Source of the DNA: Candidatus Aenigmatarchaeota archaeon | Lineage (GTDB): Archaea > Aenigmatarchaeota > Aenigmatarchaeia > CG10238-14 | Assembly (NCBI GenBank): GCA_026397455.1 | Contig: JAPLUX010000097.1 | Span: forward strand, 1-15,509 | Length of the DNA: 15,509 nt | Reading direction: 5' to 3' | Shown: positions 4,612 to 12,381 of the stretch, one piece after another | Numbering within the stretch: position 1 is the first letter of the stretch | Layout of the letters: each line of letters opens with the position of its first letter | Notes under the pieces: model-generated | The model's database searches: none | What the model saw: the letters and a program-made list of their open reading frames with translations, nothing else | Told to the model about the DNA's origin: nothing | Program-made: the position numbers and the translations under genes

Positions 4612-5181
4612 ATGATAGAATTCAACCCTAAAGAAATAGTGGAGAGTATTTTTAAAGGGATGAATGAATACCACCCGGAAGTTATGGAGTTTCTAGGTCA
4701 AAAACGTTTCGTTAACTTATCCTACTTGCTAGCAATAGAAATATGTGAAAAAGAAATACCTCCGCCTGCAGAACATTTATCTCTTGCGGCTTTATCATGT
4801 TCTCGTCTTGAGGGGCCAGGAGTTGTTGTTGATTATGACGTAACTCAAATGTTGTTAAATGCTGGGATTGAAAGACAGGAAGCATACTTAAGGAGTAAGA
4901 AATTAGCTGAAGAAATTTATCAAACATTAATAAGACAGCGATTTATAATAAAATTCCGTCAAGATATTGGTGCTTACCAGATTATTGATCCATCTAAAAA
5001 ATATCCCCCAGAAGATCCTCCACAAAACGCATCGTACAGGAATGGTCCTGAAGTTTATTTGTTAGAGACTGTTGTTCGTCCGCGTACTCAATCACCTCTT
5101 TATCCGCTTACTCAATCACTAAATGTGACACTTTCTAAAAAACTTGATGTAGAACTAGCCATACCTTTTTATTTGAGATAA
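4612..5181 (+). CDS. Hypothetical protein, 189 aa
   Basis: An intact soluble-looking protein that I do not recognise. Residues 1-115 are mostly helical, with segments such as EIVESIFKGMNEYHPEVMEFL, LSYLLAIEICEKE and RQEAYLRSKKLAEEIYQTLIRQR. Residues 116-189 are Pro/Tyr-rich with short strands (KKYPPEDPPQNASYRNGPEVY). There is no signal peptide, membrane segment, Cys cluster or evident catalytic motif. The ATG has no Shine-Dalgarno; an AT-rich TATTAAAAGATTAAC lies just upstream, fitting a leaderless transcript. Motif copy F follows the stop by about eight bases and may end the transcript. Confidence 0.65.
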   Translation: MIEFNPKEIVESIFKGMNEYHPEVMEFLGQKRFVNLSYLLAIEICEKEIPPPAEHLSLAALSCSRLEGPGVVVDYDVTQMLLNAGIERQEAYLRSKKLAEEIYQTLIRQRFIIKFRQDIGAYQIIDPSKKYPPEDPPQNASYRNGPEVYLLETVVRPRTQSPLYPLTQSLNVTLSKKLDVELAIPFYLR

Positions 5182-5188
5182 AACTATA

Positions 5189-5218
5189 GAAATCAGATAA
5201 CTTTTTATGCAAAGCTAA
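5189..5218 (+). repeat. Intergenic motif copy F
   Basis: GAAATCAGATAACTTTTTAT followed by GCAAAGCTAA. The left side matches copies D and E; the right side has lost the GTTCTT part. It starts eight bases after the 189-aa gene, and a TATA-like AAATTTTTATTTAC for the next gene follows at 5220-5233. Confidence 0.5.
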
Positions 5219-5264
5219 TAAATTTTTATTTACATTTCTTATCCTATTAATTGAGTGATTGATT

Positions 5265-5741
5265 ATGATTCTCTTTGGTCATATCGGTATAACAATATTT
5301 CTGGGAAGTTTCCTTTCACTCTTACTTTTCATAGTTTTAATAGGATCAATAATACCAGATGTGATAGATAAAACACTATTTCTATTAGGTTTAACTAATA
5401 CAGGACGTTTCATAGGACATACTTTATTCTTAGGAATTCTGGTTTCTTTGATAGTTTATTTAATCTTCAGAAAAAAAATTGTTTCATTATCTTTATTGTT
5501 CGGGTATTGGTTTCATCTATTAGAAGATGCTACAAACTTTGTACCTTGGTTTTTTCCTTTTGTAAATTACAACTTCTCTGCTTATACTTTTGGTCCTTTA
5601 TTCACCCCATTCAACATAGCTTCTGAGATCATTGGTATACTAATGTTAATCTATATTTTTCGTACTAACTCTCAATTTAGAAACATTATCAATAATTTTA
5701 AACTTATAATAAACAAGAAAAAGAATACCCGAATGATATAA
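5265..5741 (+). CDS. YdjM/DUF457-like membrane hydrolase
   Basis: A 158-residue membrane protein from ATG 5265; an in-frame TTG at 5259 would add two residues. It has about four hydrophobic helices. The conserved polar residues of the YdjM-like predicted metal-dependent membrane hydrolases are present: GHIGIT near the N-terminus, SIIPDVIDK at the end of helix 1, GRFIGHTLF before helix 2, and YWFHLLEDA in helix 3. The C-terminus is a basic cytoplasmic tail. Substrates of this family are not established. The stop codon overlaps the PolB ATG by one base (TAATG), so the two genes are probably co-transcribed. This may be a chance pairing rather than a functional link. Confidence 0.7.
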   Translation: MILFGHIGITIFLGSFLSLLLFIVLIGSIIPDVIDKTLFLLGLTNTGRFIGHTLFLGILVSLIVYLIFRKKIVSLSLLFGYWFHLLEDATNFVPWFFPFVNYNFSAYTFGPLFTPFNIASEIIGILMLIYIFRTNSQFRNIINNFKLIINKKKNTRMI

Positions 5742-8206
5742 TGAGAGAAAAATTACTCGTCTTGGATGCAGATTATATATTAGAAGGTAATAAAGGCACT
5801 GTAAGAATTTTCACTAAAGATGAAAAAGGTAAAACAGTCTTAGTCTTGGATTCAACTTTTGAACCTTATTTCTATACTTTACCCACAAAAGGAAAAATAG
5901 AAACTTTGAAGAAGAATATTGAAAAACTCGACACAAAAAAACTAGAGACAAAAATATTGAAAGTTGAAATTGTTGAGAAAGAATCGATGAACAAAACAAC
6001 AAAATTAATCAAGATAACGATAGACAACCCGAGAAAAATCCCTGATGTTAGGAACGAGATAAAAGGATGGGATGAAGTTGAAGACACTTACGAGTATGAC
6101 ATCCCTTTCTACAAGCGTTACATTTTGGACAAGCAGATAGAACCGATGAACTGGATTGAGGTTGAAGGAGAAACAAAAGAAAAGGGAATATATCAAGTCG
6201 ATTATATCATCAAAGCAAGTTCTGTCAAAAAAATCCAATTTGAGAAAGATATTGACTTCAAAACATTAGCATTCGACACAGAATGGGTCGAAGAGGATGG
6301 AAAAGCAAAACTGATAATGCTCAGCATGGCTTGTAGCGATGGACATAAAAAAGTCCTGACAACACATCATTGGGATAAGAAGCCAGGTTACGTAGAAGTT
6401 CTTGCAGACGAGAAAGCGATAATAGAAAAATTCTTAGAAACGATAAAAGAAAAGGATCCAGATTTCTTGGTTGGTTATAATTCCGATGGTTTTGATATTC
6501 CAAAATTAAAAGACAAGGCCAGTGAATCGAGAACATCAATGAAACTCGGCAGGGATAATATGCCAGTCTATGTGGTAAGAAGAGGAAGAATCAGCTCAGC
6601 CAAAATCAAAGGCAGGATTCACATAGATTTATTCAGTTTTATAGGCCACATCCTTTCTTCTTCCATGAGGAGCGAAGTCTTATCTCTGGATGAAGTCTCC
6701 AGGGAATTGTTGGGCACAGGGAAAAAGAAGATGAAATACGAAGAGATGGTTGATATCTGGAGTAAGAAGGAAGACATGGAAAGACTGACAGAATATTCCT
6801 TATGGGATTCAGAATTGACGATTAAACTCTCACATTTGATCTTACCTCAAATATTCACTCTCTGCAAATTAACAGGACTGTTACCTTTCGATTCTTCAAG
6901 ATACACTTACAGTCAACTAGTAGAAGCATTTTTCATGAAGAAAGCAGTTGAGGATAATGTCTTGATACCAAACAGACCGAAGACTGAAGAGATAGAACAA
7001 AGAAGGATGGCACCCGTGTACAAAGGAGCAATAGTGATCGAGCCAAAAAAAGGAATACATTCGAATGTTCTAGTCTTTGATTTTCGTTCACTCTACCCAA
7101 CAATAATAGTCTCGCACAACATAGACCCCGGAACATTTAACACTAAACCATGCAAGAAAAAGACAGAAGTCCCGGAGAACAAATGGTATTTTTGTCAGGA
7201 TAAAAAAGGATTCATACCCGAACATCTGGAAGAAATAATCAACGCGAGAAAAAAAGTAAAAGAAGAGATGAAGAAATCAAAGAAAGGTTCTGAAAACTGG
7301 GAAAGACTTAACAATCAACAATACGCGTTAAAAATTCTAGCGAATGCAACTTATGGTTATCTGGCTTATTTTGGAGCCAAATGGTTCAAGAGAGAATGCG
7401 GTGCATCAGCCGCTGCTTTCGGAAGATATTACATCAACAAAGTCTTAGACATGGCAAAGAAAGAAGGTTTTGAAATAATTTATGGCGATACTGATTCTTT
7501 GATGGTTAGAATTCCTAGAGAATTGCCTGTTAACAAAATAAGAGAATCGGGTGAAAAATTTACAGACGAAGTCAACAAGAAACTACCAGGAATAATTGAA
7601 CTAGAGTTTAGAGATTTATATGAAGGCGGAATTTTTGTAGCCAGGCATTCAGATGAAGTCGGAGCAAAAAAAAGATATGCTTTGATCGACTATAATGGTA
7701 ACTTGGAAATTCGTGGTTTCGAAACTGTCCGTAGAAACTGGTGTGAACTCAGCAAGAAAATCCAAAGAGACGTGTTAACAACAATCCTGAAAGAAAGAGA
7801 TCCTGTGAAAGCCGTACAACTCGTCAGGGATATTGTCAAAAAAATAAAAGATGGTGATGTCAAGTTAGAAGACTTAGTAATTTTTGAACAAATCACTCGT
7901 CCATTATCACAGTATGAGCAGATTGGTCCGCATGTGAAAGCTGCACAGAAATCAAAATCAAAGGGAAGGCCGATCGGAGAAGGTTCAATCATAGGTTTTG
8001 TTATCGTGAAAGGTAGTGGTAGCATCTCTGACAGGGCTGAACCGGTAGAAGATGTAAAGCCAAATCAATACGACCCAAATTATTACATAGAACATCAAAT
8101 CCTACCAGTCAGCATGAGAGTCTTGAAAGCGCTAGGCTACACAGAACAGCAAGTTTTATCCGGTAAAGTACAAGCAAGTCTAGGGGAATGGTTCAAAAAA
8201 AGTTAG
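5741..8206 (+). CDS. polB: Family B DNA polymerase
   Basis: An 821-residue archaeal replicative-type DNA polymerase with all exonuclease and polymerase motifs. Exo I is FDTEW (D179, E181), Exo II YNSDGFDIP (Y246 to D252), and Exo III YSLWD (Y352, D356), so proofreading should be active. Polymerase motif A is DFRSLYPTII (D447), motif B is LKILANATYGY (K531 to G539, with Ala where many relatives have Ser), and motif C is YGDTDS (D583, D585). RYALIDYNG and RGFETVRRNWC lead into the thumb. No intein interrupts the motifs. Length and domain order are typical. A hairpin and T-rich sequence follow the stop. It synthesises DNA in replication and repair. Confidence 0.97.
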   Translation: MREKLLVLDADYILEGNKGTVRIFTKDEKGKTVLVLDSTFEPYFYTLPTKGKIETLKKNIEKLDTKKLETKILKVEIVEKESMNKTTKLIKITIDNPRKIPDVRNEIKGWDEVEDTYEYDIPFYKRYILDKQIEPMNWIEVEGETKEKGIYQVDYIIKASSVKKIQFEKDIDFKTLAFDTEWVEEDGKAKLIMLSMACSDGHKKVLTTHHWDKKPGYVEVLADEKAIIEKFLETIKEKDPDFLVGYNSDGFDIPKLKDKASESRTSMKLGRDNMPVYVVRRGRISSAKIKGRIHIDLFSFIGHILSSSMRSEVLSLDEVSRELLGTGKKKMKYEEMVDIWSKKEDMERLTEYSLWDSELTIKLSHLILPQIFTLCKLTGLLPFDSSRYTYSQLVEAFFMKKAVEDNVLIPNRPKTEEIEQRRMAPVYKGAIVIEPKKGIHSNVLVFDFRSLYPTIIVSHNIDPGTFNTKPCKKKTEVPENKWYFCQDKKGFIPEHLEEIINARKKVKEEMKKSKKGSENWERLNNQQYALKILANATYGYLAYFGAKWFKRECGASAAAFGRYYINKVLDMAKKEGFEIIYGDTDSLMVRIPRELPVNKIRESGEKFTDEVNKKLPGIIELEFRDLYEGGIFVARHSDEVGAKKRYALIDYNGNLEIRGFETVRRNWCELSKKIQRDVLTTILKERDPVKAVQLVRDIVKKIKDGDVKLEDLVIFEQITRPLSQYEQIGPHVKAAQKSKSKGRPIGEGSIIGFVIVKGSGSISDRAEPVEDVKPNQYDPNYYIEHQILPVSMRVLKALGYTEQQVLSGKVQASLGEWFKKS

Positions 8207-8244
8207 TTATGACTAACAAAATCTAATATTACTGTCGGGTTTTT
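8202..8244 (+). terminator. Hairpin plus T-rich terminator after polB
   Basis: GTTAGT, TATG, ACTAAC forms a perfect 6-bp hairpin over the polB stop. GTCGGGTTTTTGCGGTTTT follows at about 8235-8253. The T-runs fit an archaeal terminator; the hairpin may be incidental. Confidence 0.4.
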
Positions 8245-8250
8245 GCGGTT

Positions 8251-8469
8251 TTAAATCGAAAATTTCTTAACTAACCCATACAGAATCAACAACAACCCCA
8301 TTACTGTGATTGTTGAAACAAAACCTGCGATATAACTTGCTACGTCACTACCTGTTGTAAAATACATCCACAGTATTCCAAAAAGAAACAAACCAAAACC
8401 GCACATCATTTTTTTCTTCACGTATGCTTGTTTTTCATCTTTTGTAAATTTATTCCATGGTTTACACAT
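8251..8469 (-). CDS. Small two-helix membrane protein
   Basis: A 72-residue hypothetical protein with a basic N-terminus (MCKPWNKFTKDEKQAYVKKK), a first hydrophobic helix (MCGFGLFLFGILWMYFTTG), a short loop (SDVASY) and a second helix (IAGFVSTITVMGLLLILYGL), ending in a basic KKFSI tail. Both termini are probably cytoplasmic. It is transcribed divergently from the HTH gene, and the two share an AT-rich promoter region. I do not recognise a family. Confidence 0.65.
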   Translation of the reverse strand: MCKPWNKFTKDEKQAYVKKKMMCGFGLFLFGILWMYFTTGSDVASYIAGFVSTITVMGLLLILYGLVKKFSI

Positions 8470-8493
8470 AAGTAAATTCTCGGTTTCTGAGGA

Positions 8494-8511
8494 CTTAAAT
8501 ATTTAACTTTG
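8494..8511. promoter_or_regulatory. AT-rich divergent promoter region
   Basis: ACTTAAATATTTAACTTT contains near-symmetric TTAAATATTTAA, which could act as a TATA box on both strands. It lies 25 bases from the small membrane gene and about 40 from the HTH gene. Confidence 0.4.
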
Positions 8512-8545
8512 ATAGATATTATGGTTATTACTCGAATGTGATGGT

Positions 8546-8865
8546 ATGGTTGACGAGTTAAGGATAATCTCATCAGATACTAGGTTGAAGATCCTGAAAG
8601 AACTTAAGGATAGACCGACGACTGTAAGTTTCTTGAGCAAAACCTTGAAAAAACACGTCACTACAGTATCTGAGCATCTTGATAAACTGGAAAATGCTGG
8701 TCTAGTCGAACGACAACAAAAACTGTCGGCGGTGCTGAAATTTATACCAGACCGTTCAACATCTATCAATTCTTGTTATTCTTGATACCAGTCTTTATCT
8801 GGATATTTGTTCTGGGGATAATCATCGGAAGAAAACTCATTAGAAAGACTATACCTGAATATTAG
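8546..8865 (+). pseudogene. ArsR-like HTH plus TM protein, frameshifted
   Basis: The first frame gives a clean winged helix: ISSDTRLKILKELKDRPTTV, then FLSKTLKKHVTTVSEHLDKL and ENAGLVERQQ. This pattern is typical of ArsR-like archaeal regulators. After Q58 the frame becomes unconvincing and stops at 8783-8785. In the -1 frame from 8722 it reads TVGGAEIYTRPFNIYQF, then a membrane helix (FLLFLIPVFIWIFVLGIIIG) and a basic tail, ending TAG at 8865. A one-base loss in the five-A run 8718-8722 explains this; the whole protein would be about 106 residues, an HTH with a C-terminal membrane anchor. The A-run is not in the codon phase of a canonical -1 slippery heptamer, so mutation or sequencing error is likelier than programmed frameshifting. 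An alternative ATG lies at 8541 in another frame. Confidence 0.7.
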
Positions 8866-8923
8866 GGCAAATACCCTATAAAACCCAATCGATTTAAAAC
8901 ATTTTTATTTTTTAATTTAAGGT

Positions 8924-9376
8924 ATGAAGAAAATAATTATTTCAATCTTGATAGGTTTACTTTTAATCTCAAATATCGTTAGAGCTAATCCTATTGCATA
9001 TCCTTACTGGAACCCATGGAATGGGATGACGATTGTACCGATAATCTTTTTGATATCTTGGGCATTTGATTTCTTGTTCTTAGGAATTATTTTTTCCATG
9101 TTGAAACTGACGATAAAAGACTTTGCTAAATTCAGTAAGTATACGTTCATTTCTGCTGTAGGCGGTTTTTTGATAGACGGTTTATTTTTCTTCGTTCCAG
9201 TAAAAATAATTAATTTTATAGTAGTATTTGGTTTCTTGTTTATCTGGAATTATTTCCTGGCTAAATTATGGATTGGATTGAATGATAGGGATGCGATAAT
9301 GGTTGGAATATGGATGGGGTTCATGACTAATCCTGTAATTTGGTTCAATATTTTACCATTCTATAATTTCTACTGA
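8924..9376 (+). CDS. Exported/multipass membrane protein, 150 aa
   Basis: A hypothetical membrane protein. The N-terminus (MKKIIISILIGLLLISNIVRA) looks like a signal peptide ending near ANP. About four further hydrophobic segments follow: IVPIIFLISWAFDFLFLGII, the FISAVGGFLIDGLFFFV region, IINFIVVFGFLFIWNYFLA, and a weaker C-terminal one (MVGIWMGFMTNPVIWFNI). A TATA-like AACATTTTTATTTTTT lies at about 8899-8914 and AAGGT directly precedes the ATG. The stop overlaps the longest possible start of the next gene. Both proteins are exported or membrane-bound, so they may work together. No family is recognised. Confidence 0.6.
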   Translation: MKKIIISILIGLLLISNIVRANPIAYPYWNPWNGMTIVPIIFLISWAFDFLFLGIIFSMLKLTIKDFAKFSKYTFISAVGGFLIDGLFFFVPVKIINFIVVFGFLFIWNYFLAKLWIGLNDRDAIMVGIWMGFMTNPVIWFNILPFYNFY

Positions 9377-9426
9377 TGATTCAAACGAATAGAACTTATT
9401 TAAACAATCTTAGATTAAATTTAATT

Positions 9427-10788
9427 ATGAAATCAAAAATTTTCATAATTACTGCACTATTTCTATTATTTTATTTAACATTTTTTCAATCTGTTTTTGC
9501 AGATGGTATGATTCATATTTATGATCCTGATATGTATCGTTGGGATTTGTTGAATGAAAACCAACAATTAAGTGTCATTAATTATGAAAATGGTTTCCAG
9601 AAAATGATTCTGTCTGTTGATGTTACTGAACTACGGGGTGAAAAGGCAGTTTGGTTATTCCCAGTACCTGCTAAACCAGATAAAACAGTTATTGATGTTA
9701 TAAAAGGATTCCCAAAATTTTGGGGTTATGACGTAAAAGAAAAGACAGATGATACAATTTCTGGTACTTTTTCTGTAATTAGACTATCTCAAGTTTATAC
9801 TTTTCCATTTTTGTTCTTATTTTCTTCCATTTCATCGCTCAGCTCATCAGGTGCACGAAATTTGGAAGAAGGTATAACAATTCATGAACATATAGAAAAA
9901 ATGGGGTTAACAACAGAATTAGTTAGCGTAAAGGAAAGCGACGCACTTTATAATTATTTGACAAATAAGGGATTGGATTTACCTTCTGGTTCGAAATCAA
10001 TTTTAGATGAATATATAGGTAAAGATTATTCTTTTGTAGTTTCTTGGATTTCAGATGTTGCCAAATTCAAGCAAGAATCTTCTAATCAAGATATATACGG
10101 AAGAACGATTAATACTGTCGGTGTATCAATTACTTTCCCAACAAATAAGATTTACTTTCCTTTGAAACCAACAAGCGTTTATGGGAGTTCAGAAATTCCT
10201 ATATTGATTTATGTAATTGGGCATGTTACACCAAACCTTTATCAAGAAATTAAGCAAGAAAGTCAAATTAACTATTTCGTTCAAGATTATTATACTGTTT
10301 CTCCAGAATTTTCATCTTTCTTTAATGGGAAGACACGAATCAATGAATTGGAGTACACAAAAATAAAAATAAATGCACCTTCTAAGTATCTTAGAGAAGA
10401 TCTATGGATAAAAAATTCTGCACCAATAAATATTACTCTTGCTGATTTTATAAACAGAAATACTCTTATTTGTGGTTTAATATTTTTTGTACTAACTTCG
10501 TGTTTAGCAAGTTTATTTTCTGGTTTAGTTGTTTTTAGAAAAGACAAAATTATATCTAATCAAAAATTAGCATTGTTTGGTTTATGGAACTTTTTGACTC
10601 TAATAGGATTTGCAATAGCTTCTGTATTTTTACGAACTAAAAAATTGAAACCAGAATTAGAACAGCAGCTTAAATCCGAAGGTATAATTGTTTGGGATGG
10701 AAGAAAAATTTTATTTGTGTTTTTATTCACTATTTTCTTTTTAATTATTACCTTTGTTTTTCAAATTGTTTTACAATATATTTTTTAG
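9427..10788 (+). CDS. Secreted domain with C-terminal membrane helices
   Basis: From ATG 9427 the product has 453 residues and begins with a good signal peptide (MKSKIFIITALFLLFYLTFF, cleavage near FADG). An upstream in-frame ATG at 9376 would add 17 residues, but a TATA-like TTATTTAAA at 9396-9404 sits about 25 bases before 9427, favouring a leaderless start there. The extracellular part opens with DGMIHIYDPDMY and then NENQQLSVINYENGFQKMIL, VTELRGEKAVWLFPVPAKPD. This is reminiscent of DUF2330-type surface proteins, but the match is uncertain. Three C-terminal membrane helices follow: near TLICGLIFFVLTSCLASLF, LALFGLWNFLTLIGFAIASV and ILFVFLFTIFFLIITFVFQI. Function unknown. Confidence 0.6.
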   Translation: MKSKIFIITALFLLFYLTFFQSVFADGMIHIYDPDMYRWDLLNENQQLSVINYENGFQKMILSVDVTELRGEKAVWLFPVPAKPDKTVIDVIKGFPKFWGYDVKEKTDDTISGTFSVIRLSQVYTFPFLFLFSSISSLSSSGARNLEEGITIHEHIEKMGLTTELVSVKESDALYNYLTNKGLDLPSGSKSILDEYIGKDYSFVVSWISDVAKFKQESSNQDIYGRTINTVGVSITFPTNKIYFPLKPTSVYGSSEIPILIYVIGHVTPNLYQEIKQESQINYFVQDYYTVSPEFSSFFNGKTRINELEYTKIKINAPSKYLREDLWIKNSAPINITLADFINRNTLICGLIFFVLTSCLASLFSGLVVFRKDKIISNQKLALFGLWNFLTLIGFAIASVFLRTKKLKPELEQQLKSEGIIVWDGRKILFVFLFTIFFLIITFVFQIVLQYIF

Positions 10789-10809
10789 TACCTATCGACC
10801 TGAATCCAA

Positions 10810-10821
10810 ACATTTTTATAG
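10810..10821 (+). promoter_or_regulatory. TATA box for map
   Basis: ACATTTTTATAG lies about 47 bases before the map ATG, placing the transcript start near 10845 with a short leader. GAGTGATT before the ATG is a weak ribosome site, also found before the YdjM-like gene. Confidence 0.5.
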
Positions 10822-10866
10822 CTAAATTACATTTTCTTTATGTACTGAATTCCTTAGAGTGATTGT

Positions 10867-11760
10867 ATGGAAAAAGAAATCATGGAAAAATATGAAAAAG
10901 CAGGCAAGATATGTCAAGAGGCTAAAGAACTTGCTAGGACCCAATTGAAACCAGGTTTGAAACTCTTGGACTTAGCTGAAAGTATAGAGAAGCTGATAAG
11001 GGATAAAGGAGGAGAACCTGCATTCCCAGTTAACTTATCGCTAAATGATATAGCTGCCCATTATACACCTGACATAGATGATACTCTCACTTTAAAGGAA
11101 GGCGATCTAATCAAAGTTGACATAGGTGCTCAAGTTGATGGTTATATTGGTGACACTGCTTTCTCTGTTAGACTCGGTGAAAAATCTGACACACTCATCA
11201 AAGCAGCAGAAGATGCTCTGGAAAGTTTCATAAAAGAAATAAGACCAGGCAAGACTGTTGGTGAAATGTCTAAACTAGTCGAAGAAGTTGTGTTAAGTCA
11301 TGGAGTTAATCCTGTTAGGAACTTAGCCGGTCATTCTTTAGAACAATACAAGCAACACGGCGGACTATCAATACCAAACGGTCACATACCTTCGAAAGAA
11401 GAAATAAAAGAAGGACAAGTTTTGGGGATGGAAGTATTTACAACAACTGGAGAAGGTTTAGTTAAAGAATCCTCACCTACTCTGATCTACATACTCTTAC
11501 AACCAAAGCCAGTCAGGTTGAACGAGTCCAGAAAGATAATGCAACTCGTCATAGAAAAATTCCAGACTTTACCCTTTGCTAGAAGATGGTTGAAAGGTGT
11601 GGGAAGCACAGCCATGCTACAACTGGCATTAAAAGAATTGACTAGCAAAGAAGTCTTACGTGAATATCCTCCTCTGAGAGAGAAATCTAATGGTTTGACT
11701 GCTCAGGCTGAAGAGACAATTATAGTTCTGGATAAACCCATAATTACAACTAGGGCTTGA
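10867..11760 (+). CDS. map: Type II methionine aminopeptidase
   Basis: A 297-residue enzyme that removes the initiator Met from new proteins in the cytoplasm. The five metal ligands of the pita-bread fold are all present: D85 (KVDIGAQVDGYIGD), D96, H156 (LAGHSLEQY), E189 (GMEVFTT) and E282 (LTAQAEETII). H65 (DIAAHYTPD) occupies the substrate-binding His position. The insertion between H156 and E282, with its small helical domain (residues 215-270), marks it as archaeal/eukaryotic type II. Length is normal for archaea. AQAEETI replaces the more common AQFEHTI, a mild variant. It has its own promoter and is followed one base after its stop by the DUF429 gene, so the two are likely one operon. 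Confidence 0.96.
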   Translation: MEKEIMEKYEKAGKICQEAKELARTQLKPGLKLLDLAESIEKLIRDKGGEPAFPVNLSLNDIAAHYTPDIDDTLTLKEGDLIKVDIGAQVDGYIGDTAFSVRLGEKSDTLIKAAEDALESFIKEIRPGKTVGEMSKLVEEVVLSHGVNPVRNLAGHSLEQYKQHGGLSIPNGHIPSKEEIKEGQVLGMEVFTTTGEGLVKESSPTLIYILLQPKPVRLNESRKIMQLVIEKFQTLPFARRWLKGVGSTAMLQLALKELTSKEVLREYPPLREKSNGLTAQAEETIIVLDKPIITTRA

Positions 11761-11761
11761 G

Positions 11762-12337
11762 ATGTTGATCGTTGGTTTGGATCTAGCTGGAGTTGAAAGT
11801 AGACCTTCAGGTTTTTGTATTCTTGATGGATTTAAAATTGAGACTTGTCTATCCTACACAGACAAAGAAATTATTCAAAAAATTGAAGAGTTGAAACCAA
11901 GAATAATCGCTATAGACGCGCCTTTGAGTTTACCCCCAGGCAGAAAGAGTATTGAAGAAAGGAATGATGTTCATTTTAGAGGATGTGATAGAGAACTGTT
12001 AAAAAGAGGAATAAAATTCTTCCCTATTACACTCGGTCCGATGAGAAAATTGACAGAAAGGGGCATTAAATTGAAAAAAATCCTAAAAAATAAAGGGTTC
12101 AAAGTTATAGAATCTTATCCAGGCGGAGCTCAAGATGTTTTGAAAATTCCCAGAAAACAACGAGGATTGGATGGACTGAAAAAAGGTCTAGAAAAATTAG
12201 GGATTAAAGGTTTAACATCAAGAATGACTGATCATGAGTTGGATGCTGTTACTTGTGCTTTTGTTGGAAAACTATTCTTAGAAGGAAAATCAGAAATACT
12301 TGGCGTTATTGAAGATGGTATTGTCATGCCTAAATGA
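11762..12337 (+). CDS. DUF429 predicted nuclease, RNase H fold
   Basis: A 191-residue protein of the DUF429 type, predicted to have an RNase H-like fold. The N-terminal strand LIVGLDLAGVESRPSGF carries the first acidic residue (D7). IIAIDAPLSLPPG supplies the second (D52), and TDHELDAVTCAFVG near the C-terminus holds the last acidic pair. The central FRGCDRELLKRGIKFFPIT and VIESYPGGAQ segments also fit the family. Substrate is unknown; nuclease activity is predicted from the fold. The ATG is one base after the map stop, indicating co-transcription. It converges with the 246-aa gene. Confidence 0.8.
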   Translation: MLIVGLDLAGVESRPSGFCILDGFKIETCLSYTDKEIIQKIEELKPRIIAIDAPLSLPPGRKSIEERNDVHFRGCDRELLKRGIKFFPITLGPMRKLTERGIKLKKILKNKGFKVIESYPGGAQDVLKIPRKQRGLDGLKKGLEKLGIKGLTSRMTDHELDAVTCAFVGKLFLEGKSEILGVIEDGIVMPK

Positions 12338-12341
12338 AGAT

Positions 12342-12376
12342 TTGCACAAAAACCTAGGGGTTGCACAAAAAGTCTA
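12342..12376 (-). terminator. Tandem T-rich terminator repeats
   Basis: Two perfect copies of TTGCACAAAAA (12342-12352 and 12361-12371) stand 19 bases apart between convergent genes. On the minus strand each reads TTTTTGTGCAA, giving two T-runs 11-40 bases after the stop of the 246-aa gene. The first reads TAGACTTTTTGTGC and the second TAGGTTTTTGTGC, which resembles the TAG-n-TTTTTGTTC core of motif copies A-F. Confidence 0.5.
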
Positions 12377-12381
12377 AATTA

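Noticed and set aside
2887..5218. CRISPR array
   Set aside because: Motif copies are 200-840 bases apart with genes between them; spacers and repeats do not have CRISPR sizes and no cas genes are present.
7690..8025. 111-codon minus-strand ORF inside polB
   Set aside because: It lies opposite the conserved thumb region and has unlikely composition, so it is a shadow frame.
5741..8206. Intein or split gene in polB
   Set aside because: Motifs A, B and C follow with normal spacing in one uninterrupted frame.
8546..8785. Programmed -1 frameshift in the HTH gene
   Set aside because: The A-run is in the wrong codon phase for a standard slippery heptamer and no downstream structure stands out; indel or sequencing error is simpler.
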